From the NCBI GenBank assembly GCA_030737875.1, contig CM060910.1, positions 248,218,427 to 248,282,426 of the forward strand: a stretch of DNA of 64,000 bases, read 5' to 3'. Below are positions 22,995-35,145 of this stretch, piece by piece (the stretch's first letter is position 1; each line of letters begins with the position of its first letter). The notes beneath the pieces were generated by a model. The model did not search any database and was not told the origin of the DNA. It saw nothing but the letters and a program-made list of their open reading frames with translations. The translations under genes and the position numbers were made by a program. The stretch comes from Allium sativum. Taxonomy: Eukaryota > Streptophyta > Magnoliopsida > Asparagales > Amaryllidaceae.

Positions 22995-24384
22995 TGTTGG
23001 AGAATGGAGTTTTGATGACAACAACCTTATTTCAATTATCATTGATTATAAAATATATACTAACATATTTATCTAGAATATATATATATACATATGCAGG
23101 ATTTGTATACAAGAATTAATATTGAAGGTTGTACAGTTTAAGAGCTTTTAGAGATTCAGAATTCGGAGTAGATTCAAGACTCATGAGTAATCAAGATTTC
23201 AAGAGTTCAAGTATAATATATTTATAGAGTCTAGATTTTGTAAGACTCTAAATAGCACTCCAGGTTCAAATCCAAATCCAAATTCTGATTTTTCAATTCT
23301 TTTCTCAATCCCTTCTATTTTGTTTTTCTATTTGATTCTCAATCCTCTCTATTTTGTTTTTATACTTGTTTCTATTTTTATTCTTCTTTGTTTTTCAAAC
23401 TTAAGTTTTTATATACTTTATTTATATTTTATATAGTTTAAAACCTTATAATTTTATAATTATATTTATATAGTTTAAAAATATGTTTTCATATGTTTTC
23501 CTATCATATAGTATTGATTTACAACATTAGAATTTTACTCAAGAATTTCCAGAATTAATTTTATATCAAAACTCTTGAAAAATGCTTTGAAAATGAAATT
23601 TATACATGAGTATGTCGACATAGTAAAATATGTATTTCGACATATAATAGCTAGTTTTCTAATTTTTGAAAGGAAGTGTCTTTTCACTATTTGAAACACT
23701 TCAGAACCGTTGCAACCCTTCATTCTCTATAAAAAGAGGTTAAAACCGAATTTTCTAACATCTCTTCTTCTCCATCTTTATCTCCTTTCATCCTATCATT
23801 ATTCTTAATCATTTTTATGTATTTTACACTTATACTCTACCGAATTCACTTCTAATTTGATAAAAACTTCTTCTCTCTATACTCTCTACTCTCTGAATCA
23901 AGTGCTATTGAAGAGTTATAGGGCTGTTTTGTAATTGTTTGGGTTGAAAGACCCTGTTTGTAAGTCAAAGAGTAAACGGTTTATTCTTGTAGCCGTGAAA
24001 TCAAGGAATAGGAGTCGGTGTGCCCTTGTTGAGCCGTGAAATCAAGGGATAGTAGTCGGCGTCTCCTTGTTGAGTCGTGAAATCAAGGAGGTTGTATTTG
24101 GTTATTTGAAACTAGTAAGAAAACTCTGCATAATCCAGCGTTGTACGGGACTGGACGTAGGAGTGATCCGAACCAGTATAAAATCCGGTTCTTTCCTTTT
24201 CTGCACTTTTGTCTTTGTTTATTTTGCATCTTTGTTTGAATTTGTGCTTGAGATTGTGTTTGTGGTGTTTGATTCATCCCATAGTTCTCTCTAGTTTTTA
24301 GTTTTGTTTAAATTCTTACAAACACTATTCAACCCCCCTCTAGTGTTTGCTTTGCCTGAACGATCCAACCCGCAATCCCTAACA
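22995..24384 (+). repeat. 3' LTR of the SIRE-like element (1390 bp)
   Basis: It matches 6724-8129 throughout, with a shorter C run near 24335. The TATA box CTATAAAAAG is at 23727-23736. One half of the palindrome pair is changed (ATTTCGACAT near 23635). Confidence 0.92.
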
Positions 24385-24389
24385 ATATA

Positions 24390-25285
24390 GGCTCCTTTAC
24401 ACAAACTGATGCCACGTGTATTGGTAGCCTAAATGAGAATGACTTTCGGCATGCTGGGATTAGATGACTTGCAGCATGAATTTAATGACTGCATCTCATT
24501 CTAACGGTTTTGATTGCATGTAGTGTATACAAGTTTGAGTGCATACCGTAATACGACTGATCAAGAGATGAGCATAGACACGACGATATGGTTTCAGCAG
24601 TTTGGTTTCTATGATATGTTGATGCAAGAGCTTTATGAGCCACGACTTGACTCCATACCGTATATACGACATGACTTTCACATCGAATTCACAGCCTAGG
24701 CTTTGTATAAGAACAGGAATGGTCCACGAGTTTCACCATCACGTTGCTAGTAACACATAGTAACCTGGTATCTGCATGTGATGTTTTCCTAGCTTGTGAA
24801 CACTTAAGCTTTAACCCATTTTACTTCTATATAGCCATGGCACAACTTAAGGTCCTTTGTATGGTATGACTTGGACTTGTAATATGAATGCCTTGGGCTA
24901 TGTCGTACTGTTTACTTGCGGCATGAAATGCCTTGTGCATGATCTTCGACCAGTCACGACATGCGACATTGCTCTTTTGCGGACGACCTGATGGCATTTT
25001 AACGGTCTAGCTATTGTTATTAATGACCTGGTTACGCTTTCATGAGCGACCTGCTTCATGTTACTCAAACGACTTGGTTATGCCATGTTGACGACTTATT
25101 GAGAGTGGCGTGCTTTTTGGTGAAGATCTAAATATCTTTATCAAGCCATTGAACGACTTTGCATCATGTCGTTAAAGCAGTATGGCACCATGTTGTTGGA
25201 ACATAATTGTGAAATTGCCCGGTACGTTGCGTATTACACAGCCAACGTATTTTTTCTGAACCACGTTTATATAACGGGGTTAACA
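24390..25285 (-). repeat. 3' LTR of the Tat-like element, second segment
   Basis: This continues the LTR after the SIRE-like insertion. It aligns with 43535 to about 43883 for its first 370 bp and then extends a further 520 bp absent from the other LTR. It ends GGGGTTAACA at 25285, so on the minus strand the LTR begins TGTTAACCCC. Words such as GCGGCATGAAA recur through both segments. Confidence 0.7.
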
Positions 25286-25295
25286 TTTTCCCCTC
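25286..25295 (-). other. Polypurine tract of the Tat-like element
   Basis: The minus strand reads GAGGGGAAAA directly before the LTR start TGTTAACCCC. It fixes the orientation and the LTR boundary. Confidence 0.6.
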
Positions 25296-25334
25296 GAAGC
25301 TCATGTTTTTTGCTTACGAAAAATGTGAGCTTCG
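25295..25334. other. Hairpin at the polypurine tract
   Basis: CGAAGCTCA (25295-25303) and TGAGCTTCG (25326-25334) form a perfect 9-bp stem around a 22-nt loop, overlapping the end of the polypurine tract. Its role is unknown. Confidence 0.5.
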
Positions 25335-27179
25335 AAACTTTGACAGTTATGAATTTTTATTTGCTGACCAATGAACTCAATGTTTTAATAGCCTATGAAA
25401 ACTTATATTGTATAGATGAGCATGCTGTCATTGATAACGCTATTCTAGTGTATGAATTCCCTAGTTTTAATTCGGGCTTGAGTGCATAAACAAGTGAAAT
25501 TCACGATGGATTGGTCCTACTCGATTTTTGTTGAAACGGTCGTGACCAATTCATGCTAAATTACTTGTTTTACGAACTCGCTTAGCCATTAATTTTTATC
25601 GAAGCAATACACACTTTCTAAAGCGAACATTGATCGTCCCTTTTTCCATTGCCATAACCTGTTATGTAACAATAGTAGCATTGCACGTTTTTGGGTGAAT
25701 ATTTTGTTATCGATTGCCCATATCGACAACAGATTAGCTAGTTACAATTTCAGCAATGGTGAAATTTCATTTTGAATTGAACGAAGTGTTTGCACAGAAT
25801 TGTTTTATTCAATCGTTTAAAATTTGTCGAATATTATCTGTACAAACATGACACTCTAATTCGAATTCTTGTTGACGCTTAAGATCAACTAATCGATACA
25901 AGTAGATTGCGGATTTCATGCGTCGTTATTTTAACAGCTTATATGATGATGTATTACATTTTCCATTCAGGAAACACATATTTATGATTTATTTTCTACT
26001 TCTTCTTGGATAAGCTTTGGATATTCGTGCCCCTGTCTAGGAGGTCAACATCAGCTTTCATTGTGCTAAGGACTTTTATTGCTCAATGTTTGCCTAATTC
26101 GTTGATTAATTCTAACATCGGAGACTCCATTGGATGCCCTAACTATGGAGAGGTCGTTTATAACCCAACGTTCATCTTCTCTTGCTGACTGAATCAACAT
26201 TGTGGACTTCATTGAGCATCGTTGATCTCTGCTGTGGAGAGATTGCTTTCTCTATGGAAAGGATTTTTGGTTGCCACCTTGTTTCGCAGAGCAAACTCCC
26301 GTGAGGTTTAGGTGAGGTTGCATCATTTCGGATAACGAACTCTCGTGCATCATTATAGCTAACTCCCACGCATCGTTTCGCACAACGAACTACCGTTTCC
26401 TTTGGGTGAAGTTGCATCATTTCGCGTAACGAACTCCCGTGCATCGTTTCGCATAGCGAACTCCTGCTCTTCGTTTCGCACAACGAACTCCCTCTTCCTT
26501 TGGGTGAGGTTGCATCACTTCGCATAATGAACTCTGGCGTATCGTTTCATATTGTTGACTCCCGCGCATCGTCTTGAACAGCGAATTCCCGCGACCTTTA
26601 GGTGTTGTTGTATTGATTTGCGTAACGAACTGCCGCACATCGTTTCACATAGTGAACTCCCGCGCTTCATTTCACACAACGAATTCCCGTGACCTTTGGG
26701 TGAAGTTGCATTGCTTCGCATAACAAACTCCTACGCATTGTTTCATATAGTGAACTCCCGTGCATTGTTTCGCACAACGAATTCTCGTGACCATTGGGTG
26801 AGGTTGCATCGCTTCGCATAATGAACTTACACGCATCGTTTCACATTGTGAACCCCCACAATGTTTCACACAACGAATTCCCGCAACCTTTGGGGTTCTG
26901 GATCCGTGGCTGCTTGCTACTCTCTTCGCCGTTTGACTCATTGGGACCTTTTCCATTTTCCCTTAAATTGGTGTTATTGGGATTTTCTCAGTTGGTCGAC
27001 CTTTTAAGGAATCAAACACTTGTGGAATAGCCTGCAATGAGAAAATCGTCTTTTAGCTAATTTTGTATATTTTTCAACTAAGAGATTTATACATGTAGGT
27101 AAGACTTCATTCGTAAAGCTTTCGTTCAATACAATGCATGTGAAACATTACAACTTTTACAAGAAATTCAAACATAGAA
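25335..27179 (-). other. Tat-like element internal region with no pol
   Basis: This is where protease and polymerase genes would be expected on the minus strand. I see no DSG, YxDD-type or DDE motif in any frame. It is AT-rich apart from the tandem repeat at 26270-26900. Short ORFs such as 26006-26188 are not convincing. Confidence 0.6.
26270..26900. repeat. 98-bp tandem repeat, about 6.5 copies
   Basis: The marker TTTGGGTGA(G/A)GTTGCAT recurs at 26307, 26401, 26499, 26597, 26695, 26793 and 26889, a period of 94-98 bp. Each unit itself contains about three diverged subunits built on CGTTTCGCACAACGAACTCC. Several minus-strand ORFs here simply translate the repeat (C-A-K-R-C-x-G-V text); because 98 is not a multiple of three, the frame rotates from unit to unit, so a coding role is unlikely. 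It has no spacers, so it is not a CRISPR array. Confidence 0.9.
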
Positions 27180-29083
27180 AGAAATTCAAAGGAGTTAGTG
27201 CTGACGAGTCATAAAGGCGAAACTTCTTATTAGCCTTGTTGTTGTTCCCGTCATTGGCTCGCTTCTACTCCTGAGTTCTCTGTTGATTAGCTTGAACATT
27301 AACAGTCTTTTTATCCTCGGCAATGTTGTTTGTGCCAATAGGAGGGGGATCTTCGTCCACTCTCATGTACTCTTTCGCTTTCTTATAGAACTTGTCAAGC
27401 GTATTTGGTTACTTTATTTTTATCCATCTCCCAAACTCATTTTTCTTGTCTATAGTGTCGAGTAAAGCCATAAGGATTATGCGAGGCTCCGGATTTCTCG
27501 CTTCAGACAAGGCAACATTGAATCGACCGAGAAAAGCTTTAACGGATTCCCCTAGATTCTGCTTCGTTGCTGAAAGTGTTATAGCATCCTTGGCTTTGGT
27601 AGCTTAAAGGCGGAACTGCTCCTTGAAATTTTTGGCCAAGTCAGAGAACTGGTCTACAGACTTAGGTGGAAGCTTTGTGAACCATAATGACACAGCTCCT
27701 TCTAAGTAGAGAGGAAAGTATAGGCATCTCATTTCGTCTATTACTTTTGCTGCACTCATATGTCACTTGTACTTGAACAGAAAGTAGTTAGGATTAACAA
27801 GGCCGTTGTACGGAGGCAAAGTTGGAGGAGTGAACTTCTTCGAACACTCTGTTTCTTGGATTCTCTCAGTAAATGGAGTCTCATCGGGAGTGAAATCCCA
27901 TTCTCTTTCATCGTCATTGCTAGGGGTGAGCGTTCGATCGGTTCGGTTGGTTTGGACGTAAAAAAACTCAAACCGAATTAAAACCGAAAATTGTCCAAGT
28001 CGAACCGAACCAAATTTATTTCGGTTAATTCGGTCGGTAACCGATTTAACCAAACTTAAAGGATGTATTACAATTCAAATGATGCATTCACTCAAAGTAA
28101 ACCATAAATTCATGTTTGGATAAAGTATATATAGTAAATTTTATGTTTATGATAAGATATGACCTATTTGTAACAAATGTCTTTGTATTATGTAGCTAAA
28201 CTAATTATTTAAAGTACTATAATATCATAAAATTGGATAATAAATTACAAGTTCGGTTGATTCGGTTAAATCAATAAACAAAAATATATATTTTCCAAAC
28301 CGAATCCAAACCGATTAAGTTTTGAAACCGAATCGAACTGACCAAAATGAACTGATTTGGTTGGTTAATTCGGTTTGAACTGAAAATTGCTCACCCCTAG
28401 TCATTGCGAGCTTGATTCTTCTTCATGTTCTGTTCTATCATATCCGAGATGTAATCTTCAGTGCTATGCCGCTCCGCGAGGCTGATTTCAATCTTTTTAC
28501 CATATGTTCGTCTAGTTAAGCAATCATGATTAGAAAACATAGGTTCTTTGCCTTCCTGGTAAGGAGGTGCCCCCGTGGCAGGACTAACAACAACCCTTCG
28601 AGTATTTCAATCGAAATGATTCTTAGCTTTTGGCTTCAATTCCTCGACATTAGCTTCGAATTTCTTGCTCAACCAGTCATTATTGTCTTCCATTTTGTCA
28701 TTGCGATTTTTATCAGAAGCGGATGAATCAACAATTTCGTCAAGATTAACATGGACCTTTTGAGGTGATGGATTTTATCGAGCATTGAGAACCACATCTG
28801 CCTTCTCCATTAAAACCTTGGTATAGCTATCCATTCTCTGGTTCAAGTTGGCCACGACTACGTCCAACTCATCTCTTGTTATACCAACTCCACCCTTAGA
28901 ACCTTGGCCAACTTCGAGATTATTCGTTTGCGGCGTAGTTTCATGAGCAACATTATTAGAACCTCTGACGGATTTACTTCCTTTTTTCTTCGACTTAGAT
29001 TGTGCGATCACTTCGGACAAGCATTTGAACTTTGGAGACAATCTCTTAATGAGTCTAGACTTTAGATCGTGTGGATCTATCAT
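27180..29083 (-). pseudogene. gag: Tat-like Ty3/gypsy gag, broken and split by a MITE
   Basis: The start is near 29083 (MIDPHDLKSRLIKRLSPKF). The N-terminal part contains KSKKKGSK and a helical segment near NLNQRMDSYTKVLMEK. After the MITE at 27921-28399, the retrotransposon gag core follows: FTPPTLPPYNGLVNPNYFLF, then RCLYFPLYLEGAVSLWF and KSVDQFSDLAKNFKEQF, then a tail with YMRVDEDPP. Stops near 27768, 27604 and 27466 and small frame changes show decay. No zinc knuckle was recognised. The product would form capsids; the element has no pol of its own. Confidence 0.8.
27921..28399. mobile_element. hAT-type MITE inside gag (479 bp)
   Basis: Terminal inverted repeats TAGGGGTGAGC and GCTCACCCCTA are perfect, flanked by a perfect 8-bp target duplication GTCATTGC (27913-27920 and 28400-28407). 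Subterminal TTCGGTT repeats are inverted between the two ends. It has no transposase, so it must be mobilised by a hAT enzyme. Confidence 0.92.
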
Positions 29084-29150
29084 AAAGAACAGCCTTCAAA
29101 CTTGGATATTTCACAAAGCTCTTGATCCGTTGAAAGTGTACGTGGCCTCA

Positions 29151-29164
29151 CGGTGGGGGCCAAA
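29151..29164 (-). other. Primer-binding region of the Tat-like element
   Basis: The minus strand reads TTTGGCCCCCACCG directly after the LTR end TTTCAACA, followed by GTGAGGCC. A closely related string is usual at this place in Tat-group elements. The tRNA was not determined. Confidence 0.5.
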
Positions 29165-29975
29165 TGTTGAAATCAAAAAGTGACCACAACACCAAAGGTG
29201 TTCTTAAAACACTTCACCGAAAGGTAAAAAATAGAAAAATGGAGCTATAAATATCAAAGCAAGTAAAAACATGGGAATTTTAGACTGGTTCGGCCTGGAA
29301 ATGGCCTATGTACACTATGGAAACTATTTTTATTATCATTGAGGAATTTACAAAGTACATCATTCATTTTATGACATATCTCTCTTTTCTCTCTTTTCAA
29401 TCTAGATTTCACTTGAATTCATGAAGGAATCGACGAGATCTCTTGATTTGTGATCATTGTCATGTAGATCTTCAATCACTTGAACAATTAGATGATTTTC
29501 GTTAGTTCCATGGTGAATTTGTGTCAGATCTAGGCTTGAGAGAGAATTAATGAGGATTAGAGTAGCTTGAGTCGAATTTGAGAAATCTCTAACGGAGTTT
29601 GGAGAAGACTTGACCCATTTGTTGTTGGAGAAAGATGGATTGATCTTGAGAAGCCATTAATGGAGCTTGGAATGAAGTTTAGAGTGATGGAGAAATGGTC
29701 TAAGTATCCCTTCGGGGTAGAATTTCCGGTCCTCCAAAATGAAGAGAGTGTAGGGGTGTTTATAGGAAAGGTTAAAGTGTAGTGGCATTTCTGTAATTTA
29801 TGGTGTGCATGGCCATGTGCATACAGCTGGCCATTTGCTCTTTATAGCTGGCGCTCGATGTCAGGGACAACGACTTGGCAATATACAGCATGGGTTGAAC
29901 GTCTTACGACATGAGTTCTTTGCAGCATATGAAAGCATCCCGCATCTTGAATTTTATTATATGGTCTAATCTCCA
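29165..29975 (-). repeat. 5' LTR of the Tat-like element, first segment
   Basis: It begins TGTTGAAATC (+ strand), preceded by the primer-binding region. It aligns with 5726 to about 6537. It is cut at 29975 by the giant-LTR element, with target copy CTCCA at 29971-29975. Confidence 0.85.
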
Positions 29976-32889
29976 TGAGACGACCCGAACTTCCCCGTGA
30001 AGGAAAGCACGGATAGAATTGAGTACAAGACAAAATAGAACGCAGACGGAAGAACATTTCATTGTTATTACAACAATTCCATCAGATACAAGAATATGCA
30101 GAGTATAACTGAATAAATATTATACAACAAATATCATAGATTTAAATTACATTTAAATACATCGCAGCGGATAATAATACAAAAGCACAACTAGAAATAA
30201 TGCACGGATACAGAGCTTTCCGAGCATCGTTCCAGCTGTTAATCAGGACCCTGTGAATATAAATCTGCAAAACCAAAACTACTAGCTGCCCGTGTGGAAA
30301 ATAGGGGCACCCAGAGTTTAGGTTAAAACAATAAACTCCAGGTCAGTCATGTGACTGGTGTGAGAACTAAAACAGTTATTAATCTTTATTTTTAAAGTAA
30401 GGTAAATCAAGGGACCACGCCGTATAACACGGAATGGGTTTCCTCCCAAGAATACCAGTGCATAAAACAAACAGCGCGATGCTAAATAAAGAAAAATGAA
30501 GCTGTTATAAGACCTAGGTCCCATCACACAATGCGATGCAAGCCGTAGGATAGGGTTTTTACCTTATAACGGCCAAAGCATGCTTGATACGTTTAAAACA
30601 CATTATTTGATACTATTATAGGTGTATAGTGTCAAATCAATTTCAATCATAAATATAAATCATAGAGGCATATCTACCATCTACTATGTCGCCATACTAC
30701 GCTCTACAAATAAAACCGAAACACACGTATTGGAAATTGGATTCCGTCATGAGCCGAGGCAAGGGGCAAGCTCCTCTCCGCATTCGAGACACTCTAGCAA
30801 ATGTCCCAGGACCCCACTATGATCCTTGGAATCGGATGGGCCGGTCCTCTCTTACTTTTGAGGATTAGTTATTCCTGAACACACGTTTCCCGGTCCTTAC
30901 AGACCTATATCCGAGGCGCCTCGCATTCCAACAACCACACAGATGAAAAGTATATAAATGTCAGGGCTGGTAGGTCACTGACACCACCCTAGCTAGAAAG
31001 AAACGTCGTGCTCTCTCAGCGGTCCGTCTCCCGTTTTTAACTCATACCGAGGTGTGAGGCTCGCGAATTCACATTATACACACAGCTATGCCACACAGGC
31101 CGTGCTTTGATCATCAACCACAAGACTTTGCTTTTCAACAGAAGCCTTGATCAATTGCCACTTACGCGTGCCACACTGGCAATTCACTCCATGCGACTGA
31201 TGTTCATCGATATACAACCTCTGAGCTCGTACGTTCCAAAGAAGGGCGTTAAGAAAGAGAATAAATTCTCTACCGCCAAACAGATGTATATTTAATAGAG
31301 ATCAATCAACACAGAATAAAATCCAATGTCAGACACACAATCCATTTACAAGTTCGTTCTGGGTCTGAACGAAACCGGAGGCACTTTCCTCGCATATCCA
31401 TCCATCTCCAAGTACGTCTGGACGATCACCAACTGTTTCCCTCATCTTGGGTGTATAGCCCAATCGAGATCATCAGTAATCACCCAAACGATGTGAAGAC
31501 TTCCGGTCTTCAACCACCGTTTTCATCTTCGACATCTCGTCGAATCGGTTATTCAGAATGGGTATAACCCGGCCTTTCTGAATAACCCACGTATATAATA
31601 AACGAATGTTACACAAACACAACAAATGCCTCATTCCAATTCAGAATATTCTTTTATTCACAAAATCACATATTTAGGGAATGGTTCCAATTAATTTTAT
31701 CCAAGATAAATTCTTCTAAATTTATTCTTTAATCTTCCTTTGGATATCATTCCAAACAAGTAGGGATTAACGAACCACACCGAAGTAATTATTTATTTTA
31801 TTTCCCAATCCCAACCTATATATCCCATGGAGGAAACTGGTAATACTCCACATCTAACACCACGGTGTTATCGGTAAAATTAATAATCATTTCACGTTCA
31901 AATCTAATTAAAGATTTAACTATCGCTTTGGAGCAAAACTGGTGGTACTCTATTCTCGATCACCTTTCAGATTTGATAATTTAAATTATCAATTCACTTT
32001 TTAATCTGATTAAAGATTCATTAAAACTCCACCTAGTTTCAATTTTTTTCAAAAATCAATATCCTGTCTTTAATTGGGTTAAAGAACCAATGTCATCTAA
32101 AACACGATTCACGATAAACCCGAATCACATTCGATATTAAATACAAGGCTCTGAATAGAAGATATATCGGCTTATATTCAATATCAAATTCTGAAACCAA
32201 CATATATCGTATTGGAAATAACGATATAAAATATATCTTTCAAATTCCCATAACAATATCTGTATAGTCACGGAATCCAACATCGAAATATTCCGAAGAT
32301 AACTTCGATTCAACTCCAGTCCAATTCACGTATTGGGAATATTGATTATTTTTAAAATCACTTTCAAATTCAATTTATTTATTTCAAAAATAAATTGATT
32401 TTAATTTTAGTTCAAAACTAGTTCATTTCGACAAAAATCTATCTTTATCTTTTCAAATGTGGAATTCTTCATCCCAATTTTTCCCAAATCATTTCTTATG
32501 ATTTTACACAAATTATTAATATTTTTAATAAATTTTATCAAGGCCCGTACAGTCGATTTCCATCAACGGCCATCGAACTGCACTTACAGCGACCTTTTTC
32601 GAATTTGATTTGGACATAACTCCAAATACAACCGTCAGATTTCAAATTTCTAATATTCATTGGAAAGCTCTTTTCGATACGAACCCAACGGTTCCGGTTT
32701 TAGGAGAATCCGACGGTCGGATCTCCCGCAACGTCAATTCGAAGTTAATGGTTGAAATTCACGAACTGCCGCGGCGCGGCGCGTTCTATTCAGGCCATTA
32801 TATATATATAATATATATATATATTATATATATTTCGTCGATTCCCTTTTTAAAACGAATTTTATAAATAGTTCTAAATTCATTTCAAA

Positions 32890-33330
32890 AACAATCTCAA
32901 CTTCATCGTCAATTTCAAATCGATTTGATTTCAATTCAATTCGAATTCATTTCTATTTAATTCGAATTCAAATTCACTTTCTATTCAATTTGAATTCAAA
33001 TTCACTTTCTATTCAATTTGAATTTAAATTCACTTTCTATTCAATTTGAATTTACCTTCTATTTAATTCAATTCGAATTCATTTTAAATTGATTTCCATT
33101 CAATTTCAGTTCGTTTTAAATTTTATTCAAAACGATTTCAATTCGTTTTCAATTCAATTTCAATTTAATTCAATTTGAATTCATTTCTATTTAATTCGAA
33201 ATCAAATTCACTTTCTATTCAATTTGAATTCAAATTCACTTTCTATTCAATTCGAATCGAATTCATTTCTATTTAATTCGAATTGATTTCAAATTGATTC
33301 AATAAAATTTCAATTTCAATTTTTTTAATC
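32890..33330. repeat. Degenerate tandem repeat in the giant LTR
   Basis: Units built on CACTTTCTATTCAATTTGAA and ATTCGAATTCA, of about 28 bp and diverged, recur through the segment. The other LTR has the same array at about 40100-40510. The GAATTC/TTCGAA text makes it locally palindromic. Confidence 0.75.
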
Positions 33331-33479
33331 TAATTTGAGTTTCATTTCAAAATATTAAATTTTGAAATCACTTTTCAATATTCATTGTAAAACGAATAAA
33401 ATCGATATAAATATCGTTCGCGTCAAAATAACGCATCTCTAATCAACACGGCTTTATATTTTCAATAAATTCATTATTT

Positions 33480-33790
33480 TATTCAACAAATGAATATTTA
33501 TTCTATTCAACACCTGAATATATATTTCTTTCAACACACGACTAATCTCAACACATGAGTACTGTCAACACATCACTATTTTTGTTATGTAAAATATTTT
33601 ATAAAATTATGGTATCTATCGTTTGATTTTTAATTAGACTCCTTCGTGAAGTAGATTCTAATTGTAAATATGATAAAGATGTAATTTATATTATTTAAAA
33701 TATTTTACTCAACACATGAATAGTTTCAACACATGATCATCGTCAACACATGACTATTTTTATATTCAACACATGAATCTTCTTTTATAA
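33480..33790. repeat. CAACACATGA-type short repeats in the giant LTR
   Basis: CAACACATGA or a close variant occurs about eight times at irregular spacing, and equally in the other LTR (about 40700-40975). Their spacing is irregular, unlike a simple microsatellite. Function unknown. Confidence 0.65.
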
Positions 33791-34354
33791 TATTCATTAT
33801 TTTCCCGATTGGAATGAGGCCCAATCAATCACCATATAACGTTAATTATATGGATTCCATACAACACATGTATATAATAGCAATGATAAACAATCAACCA
33901 TCATCCAAGGTGCACCACACAACTGCATAAGCATCAAATATAAATAATTAACGCTTACACAGCCTGTCGACCAATCGATCGACATACAATTAAATAATTG
34001 GGATTAGTGTACCCAAATATCATCCCAATACCCGTGTGGGGTTTCAAATCAACAAACACAGATTTTTATTTGTGCAGTTGGGCGATGTGTAAAATTTATT
34101 GTCCCAATCGATATCAGTCAAATCAGTGTATATAAACAAATCGGCCAATTTGTTTATAAATATTTATTTATTCACTTTCACGTTAAAAAATATATTTTTA
34201 ACGATAATTAATTTATTTCAACACATCTACATTTATTATCGATTTCACATCAACAACACAAACAAATTTTCACAACATATCAATCAAACAAACAAGCCAT
34301 CCATGGTCTGTGGATGACGGGTGTCGGGTGCTGCTAAGCACCGTCTGCATCCTA

Positions 34355-34355
<1 letters not shown>

Positions 34356-34405
<50 letters not shown>
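34356..34405. repeat. AT dinucleotide run
   Basis: About 25 AT units lie here; the other LTR has a shorter run at about 41553-41589. Confidence 0.9.
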
Positions 34406-34406
<1 letters not shown>

Positions 34407-34499
34407 CTAGAAAAAGAAATTTAGAGTGAGAAGTTCCGCCGTTTCTTATGTAGAAAATCTCCGCCGTTTCTTCTTTCGTCACTTTCGTCATCCGTATTC

Positions 34500-34815
34500 A
34501 CTACATATATAAAAATCGAATTTTTACTTTACTATTCAATATATAAAAATCGAATTTTTTACTTCGCTATTCAATATATAAAAATCGAATTTTTACTTCG
34601 CTACTATATAGATAAAAATTCTATTTTTACACCGCTACTATGTAGATAAAAATTCTATTTTTACATCGCTATTCTCTATATAAAGATTTCGCCTTTTCAA
34701 ATTTCAAAAATATAATCTTTTCTATTTTAAAAATCTAATTTTTTCTATTTTAAAAATCTAATCTTTTCTATTTAAAAAATCTAATCTTTTCTATTTTAAA
34801 AATCTAATCTTTTCT
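34500..34815. repeat. Two adjacent short tandem arrays in the giant LTR
   Basis: The first array repeats ATATAAAAATCGAATTTTTACTT at roughly 37-bp intervals (34500-34680). The second repeats TTTTCTATTTTAAAAATCTAATC at about 21 bp (34715-34815). Both recur in the other LTR (about 41705-42015) with different copy numbers. Confidence 0.75.
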
Positions 34816-34899
34816 ATTATACTTTACTCTATAAATCTCAGAAAACAAAGAAAAAGAAAAATATAACCATAAATAAATAATATATATAAATAAACTTAC

Positions 34900-35145
34900 A
34901 TCGCAAAAAGGGGGTTGATGGTCTGGTGGGGCGCTGATGGTGGCACGGTGAGGGTGCAGGCGGAGGCGCGCGTGGCTCGCCGGGGTGGGCTCCAGTTGAG
35001 CGATGGCGCGAGGGGGGGTTCGTGGGTGGTTCCGTCTTCGAGAGGAGGAGGAGATATGCGCGAGGCCAGGGGGGAGGACGAAGGTGCGGCGGAGGATGGA
35101 GGGTCGGACGACGATGATCGGTGGCGGTATAGGGGTGCGATCCCC
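34900..35145 (-). other. GC-rich leader-like island ending in a splice donor
   Basis: A sharply GC-rich block sits in an AT-rich LTR. Read in the element's sense (minus), it is C-rich with many proline and histidine codons, is preceded by a CT-rich stretch and a C run (35212-35194), and ends GCGAT followed by GTAAGT (34899-34894), a consensus plant 5' splice site. The other LTR keeps all of this at about 42105-42345, with GTAAGT at 42104-42099. It may be a captured host first exon or a leader. Plus-strand ORFs over it (34915-35190) run antisense to the element. Confidence 0.5.

Larger units (their letters stand above)
6724..24384 (+). mobile_element. SIRE/Maximus-lineage Copia derivative without pol, with two accessory ORFs
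   Basis: LTRs lie at 6724-8129 and 22995-24384 (TGTTGG to CCTAACA). The target duplication is GTATA on the left (6719-6723) and ATATA on the right (24385-24389), one mismatch. The paralogous LTR at about 43530 shows the undisturbed site. Excluding the nested chromovirus, the element is about 6.76 kb. The order is LTR, primer-binding site, gag (8191-9207), ORF2 (9816-10781), ORF3 (22190-22423), several AGGGGGAG tracts, LTR. The ending with AAAAAGGGGGAGATTG just before the LTR and the gag type are hallmarks of SIRE. No protease, integrase or reverse transcriptase was seen, so movement would need an autonomous relative. Confidence 0.85.

Noticed and set aside
24067..24294. Short ORFs in the SIRE-like 3' LTR
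   Set aside because: LTR sequence near the R-U5 region; the copies in the 5' LTR are not conserved as coding.
26270..26900. CRISPR-like regular array
   Set aside because: Units are contiguous 98-bp repeats without unique spacers in a plant retrotransposon; this is a tandem repeat.
26172..26956. Overlapping minus-strand ORFs with repeated C-A-K-R-C-x-G-V peptides
   Set aside because: They translate a 98-bp tandem repeat whose period shifts the frame; there is no independent coding sign.
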